The translations under genes were made by a program, and so were the position numbers. This document shows, in pieces, positions 48,236-56,385 of a stretch of 64,000 nucleotides of DNA. Numbering within the stretch: position 1 is the first letter of the stretch; each line of letters opens with the position of its first letter. Origin of the DNA: Halovibrio salipaludis (GTDB lineage: Bacteria > Pseudomonadota > Gammaproteobacteria > Pseudomonadales > Oleiphilaceae); contig NZ_NSKD01000003.1 of assembly GCF_002286965.1 (NCBI RefSeq), positions 310,001 through 374,000 of the forward strand. Reading direction: 5' to 3'. Below the pieces are notes generated by a model, which saw only the letters and a program-made list of their open reading frames with translations, did no database searches and was not told where the DNA came from.

Positions 48236-49209
48236 TCCAGCGACTCAAGGAACCGCATCGCCCGCCACTCGGACCAGTACTGCCCGTTGCGTTCATCCCC
48301 CACAAAGCCCACATGGCCGCCGTATCGGGGCACCTCCAGCCTGATCCGATGGTTTTCCATCACCTCTGCATGGGGATAGCTGCCAGGGCTCAGGAAGGGA
48401 TCATCCGCCGCGTTGACGATCAGCGCCGGCACCCGGACACCCCCCAGAAACCGGGTGCTGGAGCAGCGGTACCAGTAGTCCTCGGCATCCCGGAATCCGT
48501 GCAGGGGCGCGGTATACTGGTCGTCGTACTCCGCGAAGGTTTTCATGCGATCCAGTCCCTCCAGCGGTATCAGATCGGGATAGAGCTCATGCTTGGCGCG
48601 GACCTTGACCCGCAGCTCATCCATGAAGCGGCTCATGTAGAAGCGGTTGGCGGGCTTCGCCAGTTCCCGGGCACTGCCCGCCAGATCGCAGGGTACCGAG
48701 AAAACCGCGGCGCCCCGGATCCGGGGATCCAGTGACGCCCCACGTTCCCCCAGATAGACCAGGGTGACGTTGCCACCCATGCTGAAACCGCCCAGCGCGA
48801 TGCTGTCATAGGCCGGGGACTCAGCCAGTGCCCGCTCCACCACCAGCGAAAGGTCGTCGCTGGAACCGCTGTGATAGAAGCAGGGCTGGCGATTCATCTC
48901 ACCACTGCAGGAACGGAAGTTCCAGGCCAGCACGTCCCAGCCGCAGGCAAGCGCTGCCTGCACCATACCCAGCATGTAGGGGCGGCGGCTGTAGCCCTCC
49001 AGCCCGTGGCTGAGCACGAGAAGTCGTCCGTTGCCGCGCTGGTACCAGTCGAGATCCAGGAAATCATTGTCCGGCGTCTCCAGTCGTTCCGTGGCATCCG
49101 GCACAAAGTCGATCCGGCGGAAAAGCGTGGGCCAGACGGTCTGCAGATGGGGGTTACGGAGCCACACCGGGGGCTGGAACTGCTCGTTACTGCGGTTTTT
49201 CTGCGTCAT
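48232..49209 (-). CDS. YheT-family alpha/beta hydrolase
   Basis: 325 aa. Typical start for the family: PPVWLRNPHLQTVWPTLFRR. Fold landmarks: LVLSHGLEGYSRRPYMLG (oxyanion), ALGGFSMGGNVTLVYLG (nucleophile Ser), NAADDPFLSPGS (Asp), and YGGHVGFVGD (His). Function of YheT hydrolases is uncertain. The frame reaches 49476, but ATG 49209 gives the family N-terminus. Confidence 0.9.
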   Translation of the reverse strand: MTQKNRSNEQFQPPVWLRNPHLQTVWPTLFRRIDFVPDATERLETPDNDFLDLDWYQRGNGRLLVLSHGLEGYSRRPYMLGMVQAALACGWDVLAWNFRSCSGEMNRQPCFYHSGSSDDLSLVVERALAESPAYDSIALGGFSMGGNVTLVYLGERGASLDPRIRGAAVFSVPCDLAGSARELAKPANRFYMSRFMDELRVKVRAKHELYPDLIPLEGLDRMKTFAEYDDQYTAPLHGFRDAEDYWYRCSSTRFLGGVRVPALIVNAADDPFLSPGSYPHAEVMENHRIRLEVPRYGGHVGFVGDERNGQYWSEWRAMRFLESLD

Positions 49210-49420
49210 GGGAAACGAGTGTATCGGCTTGCCCGCCCGCTCCGGAAGTGCTTTTGATCCGCTGAACCCTGTGATCCATGTCACCGGGTTACATAACACC
49301 TGGCCATTGTCCGGGCGAAACAACAAAGATGCCTTCGCGAACAATGTCGTGACGCGACTTTTTGTGATTGGATCAGATTTTGACAAACGGTTAATCGACC
49401 AACAACAAAAGGAAATCGAT

Positions 49421-50371
49421 ATGACCTTCCGTAAACATACCGCACCGGTCCTCACGGGCACGGCCCTGGCCCTCACCCTGGGGGCACACAGTGCCAGTGC
49501 CGGCTTACTCGACAGCCTCTTCAGCTGGGGTAACGACGACCAGGGCTACACCGAAACCCAGCACCCGATCGTGCTGGTCCACGGGCTCTCCGGCTTCGAT
49601 AACCTCTTCGGGATTGTTGACTATTTCAACGGCATCCCCGGAGCGCTTGCCGAGGATGGCGCCGAGGTCTACGTGCCACAGGTTTCGGCCGCCAACTCCA
49701 CAGCAGTGCGTGGTGAGCAGCTTCTGGCCCAGGTCCAGGAGATTGTCGCCACCACCGACGCCGAGAAGGTGAACCTGATCGGTCACAGTCATGGCGGACC
49801 CACCGTGCGTTACGTGGCCGGTGTGGCGCCGGACCTGGTGGCCTCGGCGACCAGCGTGAGCGGCGTCAACTGGGGTACACCCGTGGCGGACGCAACGGCC
49901 AGTGGCGAGCTCGACGGCCTTGGTGACATTGTATTCAGCATCGTGGACGGTGCCTCCGGCGGCGGTCTGCCCCAGGATACCGGCGCCGCCATCCAGTCAC
50001 TGAGCACGCAGGGCAGCATTGCCTTCAACCAGGACTTCCCTGGCGGTGTTCCCTCGGAGTACTGCGGCAACGATGGTGCCGCGGAAGCAAACGGTATCCG
50101 CTACTACTCCTGGGGCGGGGACGTGGTGAAGACCAACCTCCTGGATGCCAGTGATCCGCTGCTGGCGGCTACCGGCACCCTCATTGACGAGCCCAACGAC
50201 GGACTGGTTCCCGCCTGCAGTATGAAACTGGGCAAGGTCATCAGTGTCGGTTATGAGCTCAACCATCTGGACACGGTGAACCACCTGTTTGGCATCACCT
50301 CCCGCCATGCGGCGGATCCGGTGGAGCTCTACCGCCAGCAGGCCAACCGCCTGCAACAGGCCGGACTCTGA
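49421..50371 (+). CDS. Secreted triacylglycerol lipase (Pseudomonas family I type)
   Basis: 316 aa. Signal peptide about 1-27 (SASA cleavage), oxyanion VLVHGLSGFDN, nucleophile Ser123 in IGHSHGGPTV, catalytic Asp260 in NDGLVPAC and His282 in ELNHLDTVN. Cys215 and Cys266 sit where the structural disulfide of Pseudomonas lipases lies. Followed 60 bp later by its foldase gene, as in foldase-dependent lipases exported by type II secretion. AAGGA Shine-Dalgarno. Confidence 0.95.
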   Translation: MTFRKHTAPVLTGTALALTLGAHSASAGLLDSLFSWGNDDQGYTETQHPIVLVHGLSGFDNLFGIVDYFNGIPGALAEDGAEVYVPQVSAANSTAVRGEQLLAQVQEIVATTDAEKVNLIGHSHGGPTVRYVAGVAPDLVASATSVSGVNWGTPVADATASGELDGLGDIVFSIVDGASGGGLPQDTGAAIQSLSTQGSIAFNQDFPGGVPSEYCGNDGAAEANGIRYYSWGGDVVKTNLLDASDPLLAATGTLIDEPNDGLVPACSMKLGKVISVGYELNHLDTVNHLFGITSRHAADPVELYRQQANRLQQAGL

Positions 50372-50431
50372 TCCAGCATCCCAGAGAGCATCCCGGCCCC
50401 CTCTGGGCCGGGAGCACAGGAGTACTCTGAC

Positions 50432-51466
50432 ATGGGCATCAGACAAGGAATCCTGGCGGGTGCCATCGCCGGCACCGCCACGCTCGGATTCAGTCTTTTC
50501 CTGCTGTCACCGGAAGACCCGGGGCCCTCTTCCCCGGAAGGCTCGGTGACGCCCCTGGAACACGGCGTCCCCGACGCCAGTGACCGCAACAGTCCCGCCA
50601 AGGCCCCCCCGAAGCAGGCGCTGCCTCTGGATGACACCGTCGAGGGTATTGCCATTGACGGGGCCATAAGGGTGGACATGAACGGCAACCTGGTCTTTGA
50701 CCGGGACCTGCGCCGGTTCATGGACTTTTTCATCGGTCTGACCCGCTCGCAGGACGACGAAGCCGCCATGCGTGATCGCATGCGCCAGGCCATGGTTGAG
50801 AGAGAGGTTCCCGGGGCGATCCGCGAGGACGTTATGGACGCGCTCGACCGCTACCTGGATTACCGGGAGGCCGCGGGCAATCTGGAAACCCGGATGGGCG
50901 AGGTGACCCCGGAGCAGACCCGGCACGTGCTGAACCAGCTGAAACAGCTGCGCCGCAGTCACCTGGGCGAGGCCATGGCCGAGGGTTTCTTCGGGCGCGA
51001 GCAGCAGCGGATCGAAAACCAGCTGGCCCGCCAGCGGATCGAGAACAACCCGGACCTCAGCGACGACGAGAAACGCGAGCGCCTGCGGGATCTCGAAGAG
51101 ATGCTGCCGGAACACGTCCAGCAGGTGCGGGAGCGCTCGCGGACCTACAGCACCCTGCGTGAGAAGACGCGCCGGATGCGCGAGGAGGGGGCCAGTGACG
51201 CCGAGATCCACGCCCTGCGCAGCCGCGAACTCGGAGCGGAGGCGGCTGACCAGCTGGCGGAACTGGATGAGGAGCGTGCCCGGTGGCAGCAACGGCTGGA
51301 ACGCTACCAGCGGGAAAAACAGCGCATCCGCAGCAATGACAGCCTGACCGAATCCGACCGGCGCCAGGCGCTGGAACGGCTGCGTTCAGAGCATTTCGAT
51401 TCGGAAGCGGAACGCCGCCGTGCCCGGGCCCTGTCCCGGATTGACGCCTCACGCCAGGATGGGTAG
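50432..51466 (+). CDS. lifO: Lipase-specific foldase (lipase chaperone) LifO
   Basis: 344 aa steric chaperone for the preceding lipase. N-terminal membrane anchor (about 5-27), Pro-rich linker, then the foldase domain with the RxxFDYFS-like motif in divergent form, RRFMDFFIGL (about 91-100). A long, Arg/Glu-rich helical region follows (about 105-340), consistent with the all-helical clamp of Lif proteins. The -35 and -10 of the next tRNA gene lie in its last codons. Confidence 0.9.
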   Translation: MGIRQGILAGAIAGTATLGFSLFLLSPEDPGPSSPEGSVTPLEHGVPDASDRNSPAKAPPKQALPLDDTVEGIAIDGAIRVDMNGNLVFDRDLRRFMDFFIGLTRSQDDEAAMRDRMRQAMVEREVPGAIREDVMDALDRYLDYREAAGNLETRMGEVTPEQTRHVLNQLKQLRRSHLGEAMAEGFFGREQQRIENQLARQRIENNPDLSDDEKRERLRDLEEMLPEHVQQVRERSRTYSTLREKTRRMREEGASDAEIHALRSRELGAEAADQLAELDEERARWQQRLERYQREKQRIRSNDSLTESDRRQALERLRSEHFDSEAERRRARALSRIDASRQDG

Positions 51467-51469
51467 TAT
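51441..51469 (+). promoter_or_regulatory. Promoter for tRNA-Asn (copy 1), inside the end of lifO
   Basis: TTGACG, 17-base spacer, TAGTAT. The first three bases of the -10 are the lifO stop codon. 17 bases before the mature tRNA. Confidence 0.6.
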
Positions 51470-51486
51470 TCGCCCTCTTCTGCAGC

Positions 51487-51562
51487 TCCCCGATAGCTCA
51501 GTTGGTAGAGCACCTGACTGTTAATCAGGTTGTCGCTGGTTCGAGCCCAGCTCGGGGAGCCA
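51487..51562 (+). tRNA. tRNA-Asn (anticodon GTT), copy 1
   Basis: 76 nt including an encoded CCA. Acceptor stem TCCCCGA / TCGGGGA, D-arm with GTTGGTAGA, anticodon stem CCTGA / TCAGG with loop CTGTTAA (anticodon at 51520-51522), T-arm with GTTCGAGCC. Identical to the copy at 62619-62694. Confidence 0.98.
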
Positions 51563-51573
51563 ATTCCCGCCTT

Positions 51574-52872
51574 TCAGTCCCAGAGACTGTCCAGTTCAAA
51601 GTAGCGCCGCAATACCCGATAGAGCGAGTGCGCATCACGGCTTCCGGCCATCTCCCGGATGGAATGCATGGCAAGCTGGGGGACACCCACATCAAGAGTA
51701 CTGATCCCGATACCTGCGGCGGTCAGTGGACCGATGGTGCTGCCACACCCCATGTCAGAACGCACCACAAAGGTCTGGCAGGGCACCCCGAGTTCACCAC
51801 TCAAGTGCCGGAAAAGGCCACTGGTGCGGGTACTGCTGGCGTAACGCTGATTGCGGTTGATCTTGATCACCGGCCCTTCATTCATCACCGGCCCATGAGC
51901 GTCATCGTAATACTCCGGGTAATTGGGATGGATGGCATGGGCGTTATCCACGGACATCATCATCGACCGGGCCAGTGCCCGGTGCCGATCCTCGCCCCCG
52001 ACCCAGCGCTGCAACACGGATTCCAGGAGCGGGCCCTGAGCACCCTCAGCGGTCATGCTGCCCACTTCCTCATGATCATTGAACACCGCCAGGGCCGGCT
52101 GGGCACCGTCCGAGGCCAACAATGCCTGCACGCCCAGCCAGCAGCTGAGCAGATTGTCCAGTCGAGCGGAGGTGATGAATTCCCCGGCCATGCCCACCCG
52201 GGCCGGGGCCTGGGTATCATAGAGACAGATCTCATGCTCCAGGATCCGGCGCAGGTTGATTCCCGGCTGATCGGCCCGTAACTGCTGCGCCAACAGCTGC
52301 TCGAAATCCGTATCCGGATGCTCGGCGGTGAGCAGGGTAACCGGGGGCAGGTGCTGCTGGTTGTTGATGCTGCGACTGCTGTTGGCGTCCCGGTCCAGGT
52401 GGATCGCCAGCGAGGGAATCACCGCCACGGGGCGGCGGAAGTCGACCAGGGTATCCCGTCTCCGCCCCTGATCGTCCTCATAGGTCACCCGTCCCGCCAT
52501 GGATAGATCCCGGTCGAACCAGGGATTGAGCAGTGCGCCACCGTAGACCTCCACGCCCAGCTGAAGGCAGCCGTTCCGGCGGATCTCCGGGTTGGGTTTC
52601 ACGCGCAGGCAGGGACTGTCCGTGTGCGCGCCCATCATGCGCCAGCCTGCCTCCGCAGGCGATCGCCGGCCGGTGTGAAACGCCACCAGCGCCGACCCAT
52701 TGCGCACCACGTAATAGCCCTGCCCCGGCGCCAGGGACCAGGGGTCTCCTTCGTCCAGGCGCTGGAATCCAGCGGCGTCGAGCATCCCGGCCATGTTGCC
52801 CACGGCGTGCCAGGGGGTTGGAGACTGCCCCAGGAATTCGAGCAGGCCCTCATTGAAAGTATTCAGTTCCAT
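51574..52872 (-). CDS. apeB: M18 family aminopeptidase
   Basis: 432 aa zinc aminopeptidase (aspartyl aminopeptidase-like), cytoplasmic. Metal-binding segments MGAHTDSPCLRVKPNPEI (His/Asp), FNDHEEVGSMTAEGAQGP (Glu/Glu), MSVDNAHAIHPNYPEY, and late MHSIREMAGSRD. Releases N-terminal residues during peptide recycling. Ends only 12 bp from the tRNA-Asn on the opposite strand. Confidence 0.93.
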   Translation of the reverse strand: MELNTFNEGLLEFLGQSPTPWHAVGNMAGMLDAAGFQRLDEGDPWSLAPGQGYYVVRNGSALVAFHTGRRSPAEAGWRMMGAHTDSPCLRVKPNPEIRRNGCLQLGVEVYGGALLNPWFDRDLSMAGRVTYEDDQGRRRDTLVDFRRPVAVIPSLAIHLDRDANSSRSINNQQHLPPVTLLTAEHPDTDFEQLLAQQLRADQPGINLRRILEHEICLYDTQAPARVGMAGEFITSARLDNLLSCWLGVQALLASDGAQPALAVFNDHEEVGSMTAEGAQGPLLESVLQRWVGGEDRHRALARSMMMSVDNAHAIHPNYPEYYDDAHGPVMNEGPVIKINRNQRYASSTRTSGLFRHLSGELGVPCQTFVVRSDMGCGSTIGPLTAAGIGISTLDVGVPQLAMHSIREMAGSRDAHSLYRVLRRYFELDSLWD

Positions 52873-52955
52873 GCGGACTCCCGTCTGCGTCTCGCCTCAG
52901 AAAGTGTGCGGGTTTACCATTGGGCTCCCACAGCATAGCGCAGGATGAGACCCCC

Positions 52956-53450
52956 ATGCGGATTCCACAGTTTCTCAAATTCGAGTACGACGACAACGGG
53001 CCGCAGCTGTTCCCCACCGCCGTGGCCTGGTCCCTGAGTGACGGCCGGATCAAGTACGTCATCATCCGCCCGGAGGATGATTGGCTGGCAGAGGACCTGG
53101 ATGAGCGCCTGCTGGACGATGAGTTCTTCCGCGACCGGGGCGTGGCACCGGTGGATGTGCTGCGGGAAATGAACGAGGACCTGGGGGAAACCACGGTGTT
53201 CTCGGACGGCCTGGATCCGGACGATCAGCTGCTGGACTTCCTCTGCGAGGCCCTGGGCATCCAGGCCGGGTTCGAACTGGCCCCAATGACCGCCCTGCTC
53301 CATCATGAGAGCTTTGAAAGCCTCAATGACCGTTATCAGGACATCATCCTGCGCGAGACGCTGGATGCCAGTGTGGCGGAGAACGCAGTCTATGCCCAGC
53401 TGCTGCTCGCACGCGAGGAGGGCCTCACCGATCCGGATTCTTCCGGCTGA
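52956..53450 (+). CDS. Hypothetical protein, possibly degenerate RNase H-fold exonuclease
   Basis: 164 aa, very acidic. The N-terminal layout (FLKFEYDDNG, then FPTAVAWSLSDG, then YVIIRPEDDW, later VFSDGLDPDDQLLDFL) recalls small DnaQ-like/DEDD exonucleases, with the sulfated order of a first strand, a W-containing loop and an 'SDG..D' segment. The first catalytic D-x-E motif is not intact, so any nuclease activity is doubtful. The ATG at 52956 is preferred over 52920 because of AGGATGAG upstream and a better core. Function not assigned. Confidence 0.65.
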   Translation: MRIPQFLKFEYDDNGPQLFPTAVAWSLSDGRIKYVIIRPEDDWLAEDLDERLLDDEFFRDRGVAPVDVLREMNEDLGETTVFSDGLDPDDQLLDFLCEALGIQAGFELAPMTALLHHESFESLNDRYQDIILRETLDASVAENAVYAQLLLAREEGLTDPDSSG

Positions 53451-53537
53451 ACGCGGACTTTGTGACCGGTTTCGACGACAGCGCGCTGCAGGTGGGTGAC
53501 AATCCGCGGCAATTCAGCGCCACGGATAAGCCAGCCT

Positions 53538-54155
53538 ATGCGCCGCATTCCCGTTCTCCTGACCTGCACCGCGCTCCTGGTGGTCACCAGCCTGCCGGCC
53601 ATGGCCCAGCAGAGACCGCAGCGCCCCCAGCAGCCGGAAGCTGAAAGCAAAGCCGGCGAGTACTATCTCGGCGTGACCGGCTCGCACTTCCGGCACAAGA
53701 ACCTCAGTGACGGCAACGGCAAGGCCACCGTCACCACCTCGGGCATCGTGCTCGGCAAGTTCCTGAATGACTACATCAAGGTTGAGGCAAGGGGGGGCGC
53801 AGCGCCCTCCCCCGAGGAAGAGACCGCTGATCTGGAACTGAACATCGACTACTACGCCAGCGCCTACATCGGCGTCTACTACCACTGGACCATGTTCTCA
53901 CGCGCCTATGCGCAGTTCGGCATGAGCCACGTGGAGACCACGGCCACGCGCACCAGTGAGGATGACGACGGCAATGTGACCGTGACCGAGGCCCCCTACC
54001 TCGAAACCAGCATGAGCCGCAGCTGGCTGGTGGGCACGGATGTGGATTTCATCGGCAATTCCAGCCTGTTCGTGGAATACGGCCAGCTGCATCAGGACAC
54101 CACCACCAGCATCCGGATCCGCCAGTGGAACGTCGGCCTGCGGCTGGACTTCTGA
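53538..54155 (+). CDS. Outer-membrane beta-barrel protein (OmpA-like/porin family)
   Basis: 205 aa. Signal peptide about 1-23 (cleavage after AMA), a short Gln/Pro/Arg linker, then alternating hydrophobic/polar strands ending in an aromatic C-terminal residue: the final strand WNVGLRLDF has the Phe end used by the Bam complex. Eight-strand size. Function unknown. It occupies the place where the missing C-terminal domain of the convergent RlmKL would be expected. Confidence 0.8.
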   Translation: MRRIPVLLTCTALLVVTSLPAMAQQRPQRPQQPEAESKAGEYYLGVTGSHFRHKNLSDGNGKATVTTSGIVLGKFLNDYIKVEARGGAAPSPEEETADLELNIDYYASAYIGVYYHWTMFSRAYAQFGMSHVETTATRTSEDDDGNVTVTEAPYLETSMSRSWLVGTDVDFIGNSSLFVEYGQLHQDTTTSIRIRQWNVGLRLDF

Positions 54156-54164
54156 ACAGCTTTT

Positions 54165-55688
54165 TCAGCGCCTGACGTACTCGTACGAGACCGCCCCGGG
54201 ATCAATTCCCAGCACATCCGGCGCCACCGCCAGCACCTCCGCCAACCTCTGGCGGGCCGCTTTCTCCGGCACCGAGGCCGGCGGCGCGTACTCCGTAACC
54301 GTCAACTGTTTCCCGGTCTGGGTGATGCGCACCGCGTATTCCGGTATATCCGCATCATAGAGGCAGTGGGACTCGTCAGGCGCCTGGTTGATCCGCCGGC
54401 GCAGGTGACGCCGGTTCTTGCGCAGCCGGTTGGCCAGCATCGCAGCCCGCTCCTCATTGTGGATTGCCGGCTCCGGAATGCCCGTACGCAGTTCCTCCAG
54501 GGACTGCTCCGGCTGGCGGAACTCGCTCTCGCGGATGTCGAACAGCAGCAGCGTGGTTTCCAGTGAGCCATTGTAGAACCGGTACTGGCGCCGTGAGCGC
54601 AGGCCCAGCTGGTGGCCGAGTTCCGATTCCGACAGCAGCAGCCCGAAACGCCAGCCCACAGCCTCGCTGCGGAGCCGTTCTCCCAGGATCCGGAACAGTT
54701 CCGCCGCCCGTTCCCGGGACTCCAGCCGGTTACCGTAGGGCGGATTGGTCAGGATCAGACCGGTTCTGGCCTTCTCCGGCATACGCCACTCCGCCACGTC
54801 GCACTTCTCCACGTGGATCCGGTCGCTGAAACCGGCCCGCTCAATGTTGCGCCAGGCGGCCGCCACCACACGGCCATCCATGTCCGTACCACGGAAGCGG
54901 GAACGACTGTCCGCCAGCCCCTGTTTCCGGCGCTCGTCCGCTTCCGCCCGCTGCGCGGGCCAGCCCTCGGTAACCGCCCCCGGCCAGCCCTCAAAGGCAA
55001 AGCCACGGAACAGCCCTGGCGCGGTATCCGTCGCCATCATGGCAGCCTCAACCAGAATGGTCCCCGAGCCGCAGAACGAGTCCGCCAGGTCCCCACCCGC
55101 TTTGGCCACCTCCGGCCAGCCGGCCCGGTACAGCAGCCCGGCGGCCAGCGTTTCACGCAACGGTGCCTCGCCGGCCTCGCTGCGGTATCCGCGCTGATGC
55201 AGGCTGGCACCGGCCATATCCAGCCCCAGTTCAAGCTGGCCGTGACGCAGCCTCGCCTGTATCGGCAGATCCGGTTGATCGGGCGTCATGACCGGCTCCG
55301 CTCCCCCCTGGCTCCGGACCCGCTCCATCAGCCCGTCCTTGACGCACTGGGCGCCGAAACGCGGGCTCAGGATGTCCCCATGGGTACCCTGGAAACGGAC
55401 CCGGAACGTCATCTCCGGCCGCAGCCACGCCTCCCAGGGAATGGCTCTCGCCGCCCTGCGGACGGTGTCCGCACTGTCCGCAGGCGCCTGGTGGAGATGC
55501 AGAGTGACCCGGCTTGCCAGCCGTGACCACAGGCATATCCCACGGGCACCGGCCATGTCCGTCCGCACCCAGAGCCCGGCGGACGCACGCCCGGTCACCT
55601 CAATACCAAAGGCGGCCATTTCGTCCGCCAACAGTTCCAGAAGGCCCCATGAGGCGGTTACAAAAAAATCATCGGTCTTCAATTCCAC
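54165..55688 (-). CDS. rlmL: 23S rRNA m2G2445 methyltransferase RlmL (RlmKL lacking the RlmK domain)
   Basis: 507 aa. N-terminal THUMP region, then a SAM methyltransferase with DSFCGSGTILVEAAMMATDT and catalytic TNPPYGNRL. The C-terminal tail (NRLRKNRRHLRRRI, LYDADIPEYAV) is the start of the RlmK half. The chain then stops at EYVRR, exactly where full-length RlmKL proteins (about 700 aa in E. coli) go on with RRQKG and the second methyltransferase. GTG start at 55688. So the m2G2445 function is probably kept and the m7G2069 function lost or supplied elsewhere. Confidence 0.9.
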   Translation of the reverse strand: MELKTDDFFVTASWGLLELLADEMAAFGIEVTGRASAGLWVRTDMAGARGICLWSRLASRVTLHLHQAPADSADTVRRAARAIPWEAWLRPEMTFRVRFQGTHGDILSPRFGAQCVKDGLMERVRSQGGAEPVMTPDQPDLPIQARLRHGQLELGLDMAGASLHQRGYRSEAGEAPLRETLAAGLLYRAGWPEVAKAGGDLADSFCGSGTILVEAAMMATDTAPGLFRGFAFEGWPGAVTEGWPAQRAEADERRKQGLADSRSRFRGTDMDGRVVAAAWRNIERAGFSDRIHVEKCDVAEWRMPEKARTGLILTNPPYGNRLESRERAAELFRILGERLRSEAVGWRFGLLLSESELGHQLGLRSRRQYRFYNGSLETTLLLFDIRESEFRQPEQSLEELRTGIPEPAIHNEERAAMLANRLRKNRRHLRRRINQAPDESHCLYDADIPEYAVRITQTGKQLTVTEYAPPASVPEKAARQRLAEVLAVAPDVLGIDPGAVSYEYVRR

Positions 55689-55993
55689 GGATCCTTGGCG
55701 TTTGTGCCCGTCACAGAAGGGTTATTGGCATCGCCAATCAGAACCCCGGGCATGATTGGTTTTATCTGGGTATACACTGCTCAGATTTTGCGCTTTACTG
55801 ACTATGACGCGTCAATGACACCGCCCGAGAAGATCGGGCGACAAGGGCCCTGACAGGATCGATCCATCCGCCAACGCCCCTGAGCGGATCACCGTCGGTT
55901 TCACGCTGCCGACCAACCGCGACGGGTGCTCAGTGAAGGGTGGCGGATTCGTGCGCACGCTCATGACCGATGTGACCACATGAGGTAGAGAGC
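55689..55993. other. Non-coding region upstream of rmf
   Basis: 305 bp between rlmL and rmf. It contains a TTGGC-ATC-GCCAA palindrome (about 55732-55745) and a TATACA/TATACAC box at 55771 that could be a -10 for rmf, without a clear -35. No supported gene. Confidence 0.5.
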
Positions 55994-56206
55994 ATGAAAA
56001 AACAGAAGCGAGACATGTCAGCCCGCGCCTACAAACGCGGTTATATGGCAGGTTTGTCCGGCAGGTCCAAGGAAAACTGCCCACTGGATAAACCGGAAAC
56101 CCGACAGGAATGGATGAACGGGTGGCGAGAAGGTCGAGAAGACCATTGGAGCGGACTGACACAGGGTGTCTCCTCAATACACAAGATGCCGTATCTGACA
56201 GCGTGA
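55994..56206 (+). CDS. rmf: Ribosome modulation factor RMF
   Basis: 70 aa. Converts 70S ribosomes to inactive 100S dimers in stationary phase. Family pattern clear: MKKQKRDMSARAYKRGYMAG, LSGRSKENCP, WMNGWREGREDHW. About 15 residues longer at the C-terminus than E. coli RMF (55 aa). Ribosome site GAGGTAGAG. Followed by tandem hairpins and a strong terminator, so monocistronic with a long 3' UTR. Confidence 0.93.
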   Translation: MKKQKRDMSARAYKRGYMAGLSGRSKENCPLDKPETRQEWMNGWREGREDHWSGLTQGVSSIHKMPYLTA

Positions 56207-56281
56207 ACTGACCGCCGCGAGGCGGCCAACCCGGAAAAACCTGAAAGCACTGCATGCCACCGTAAAGGGGCTACAGACCTG

Positions 56282-56355
56282 AGGGGGCCACTCGCCCCCT
56301 GACACATACAGAGGCTCCATCTCTGCATACGCGAAAGGGGGACCACTCGTCCCCC
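56282..56355 (+). other. Two related hairpins with the same CACTC loop in the rmf 3' region
   Basis: Hairpin 1 (56282-56300): AGGGGGC / GCCCCCT around loop CACTC. Hairpin 2 (56337-56355): GGGGGAC / GTCCCCC around the same loop CACTC. The second has an A-U pair where the first has none, so the stems differ but both still pair. They lie just before the terminator. Confidence 0.75.
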
Positions 56356-56382
56356 ACGGGCCCGCTAGCGCGGGCCCGTTTT
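56356..56382 (+). terminator. Rho-independent terminator after rmf
   Basis: Perfect 10-bp stem ACGGGCCCGC / GCGGGCCCGT, loop TAGC, then T4. Also lies 4 bp beyond the convergent pyrD stop. Confidence 0.9.
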
Positions 56383-56385
56383 CGT

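Noticed and set aside
49380-49385. Perfect TTGACA before the lipase gene as a promoter
   Set aside because: No -10 box at proper spacing and too close to the start codon.
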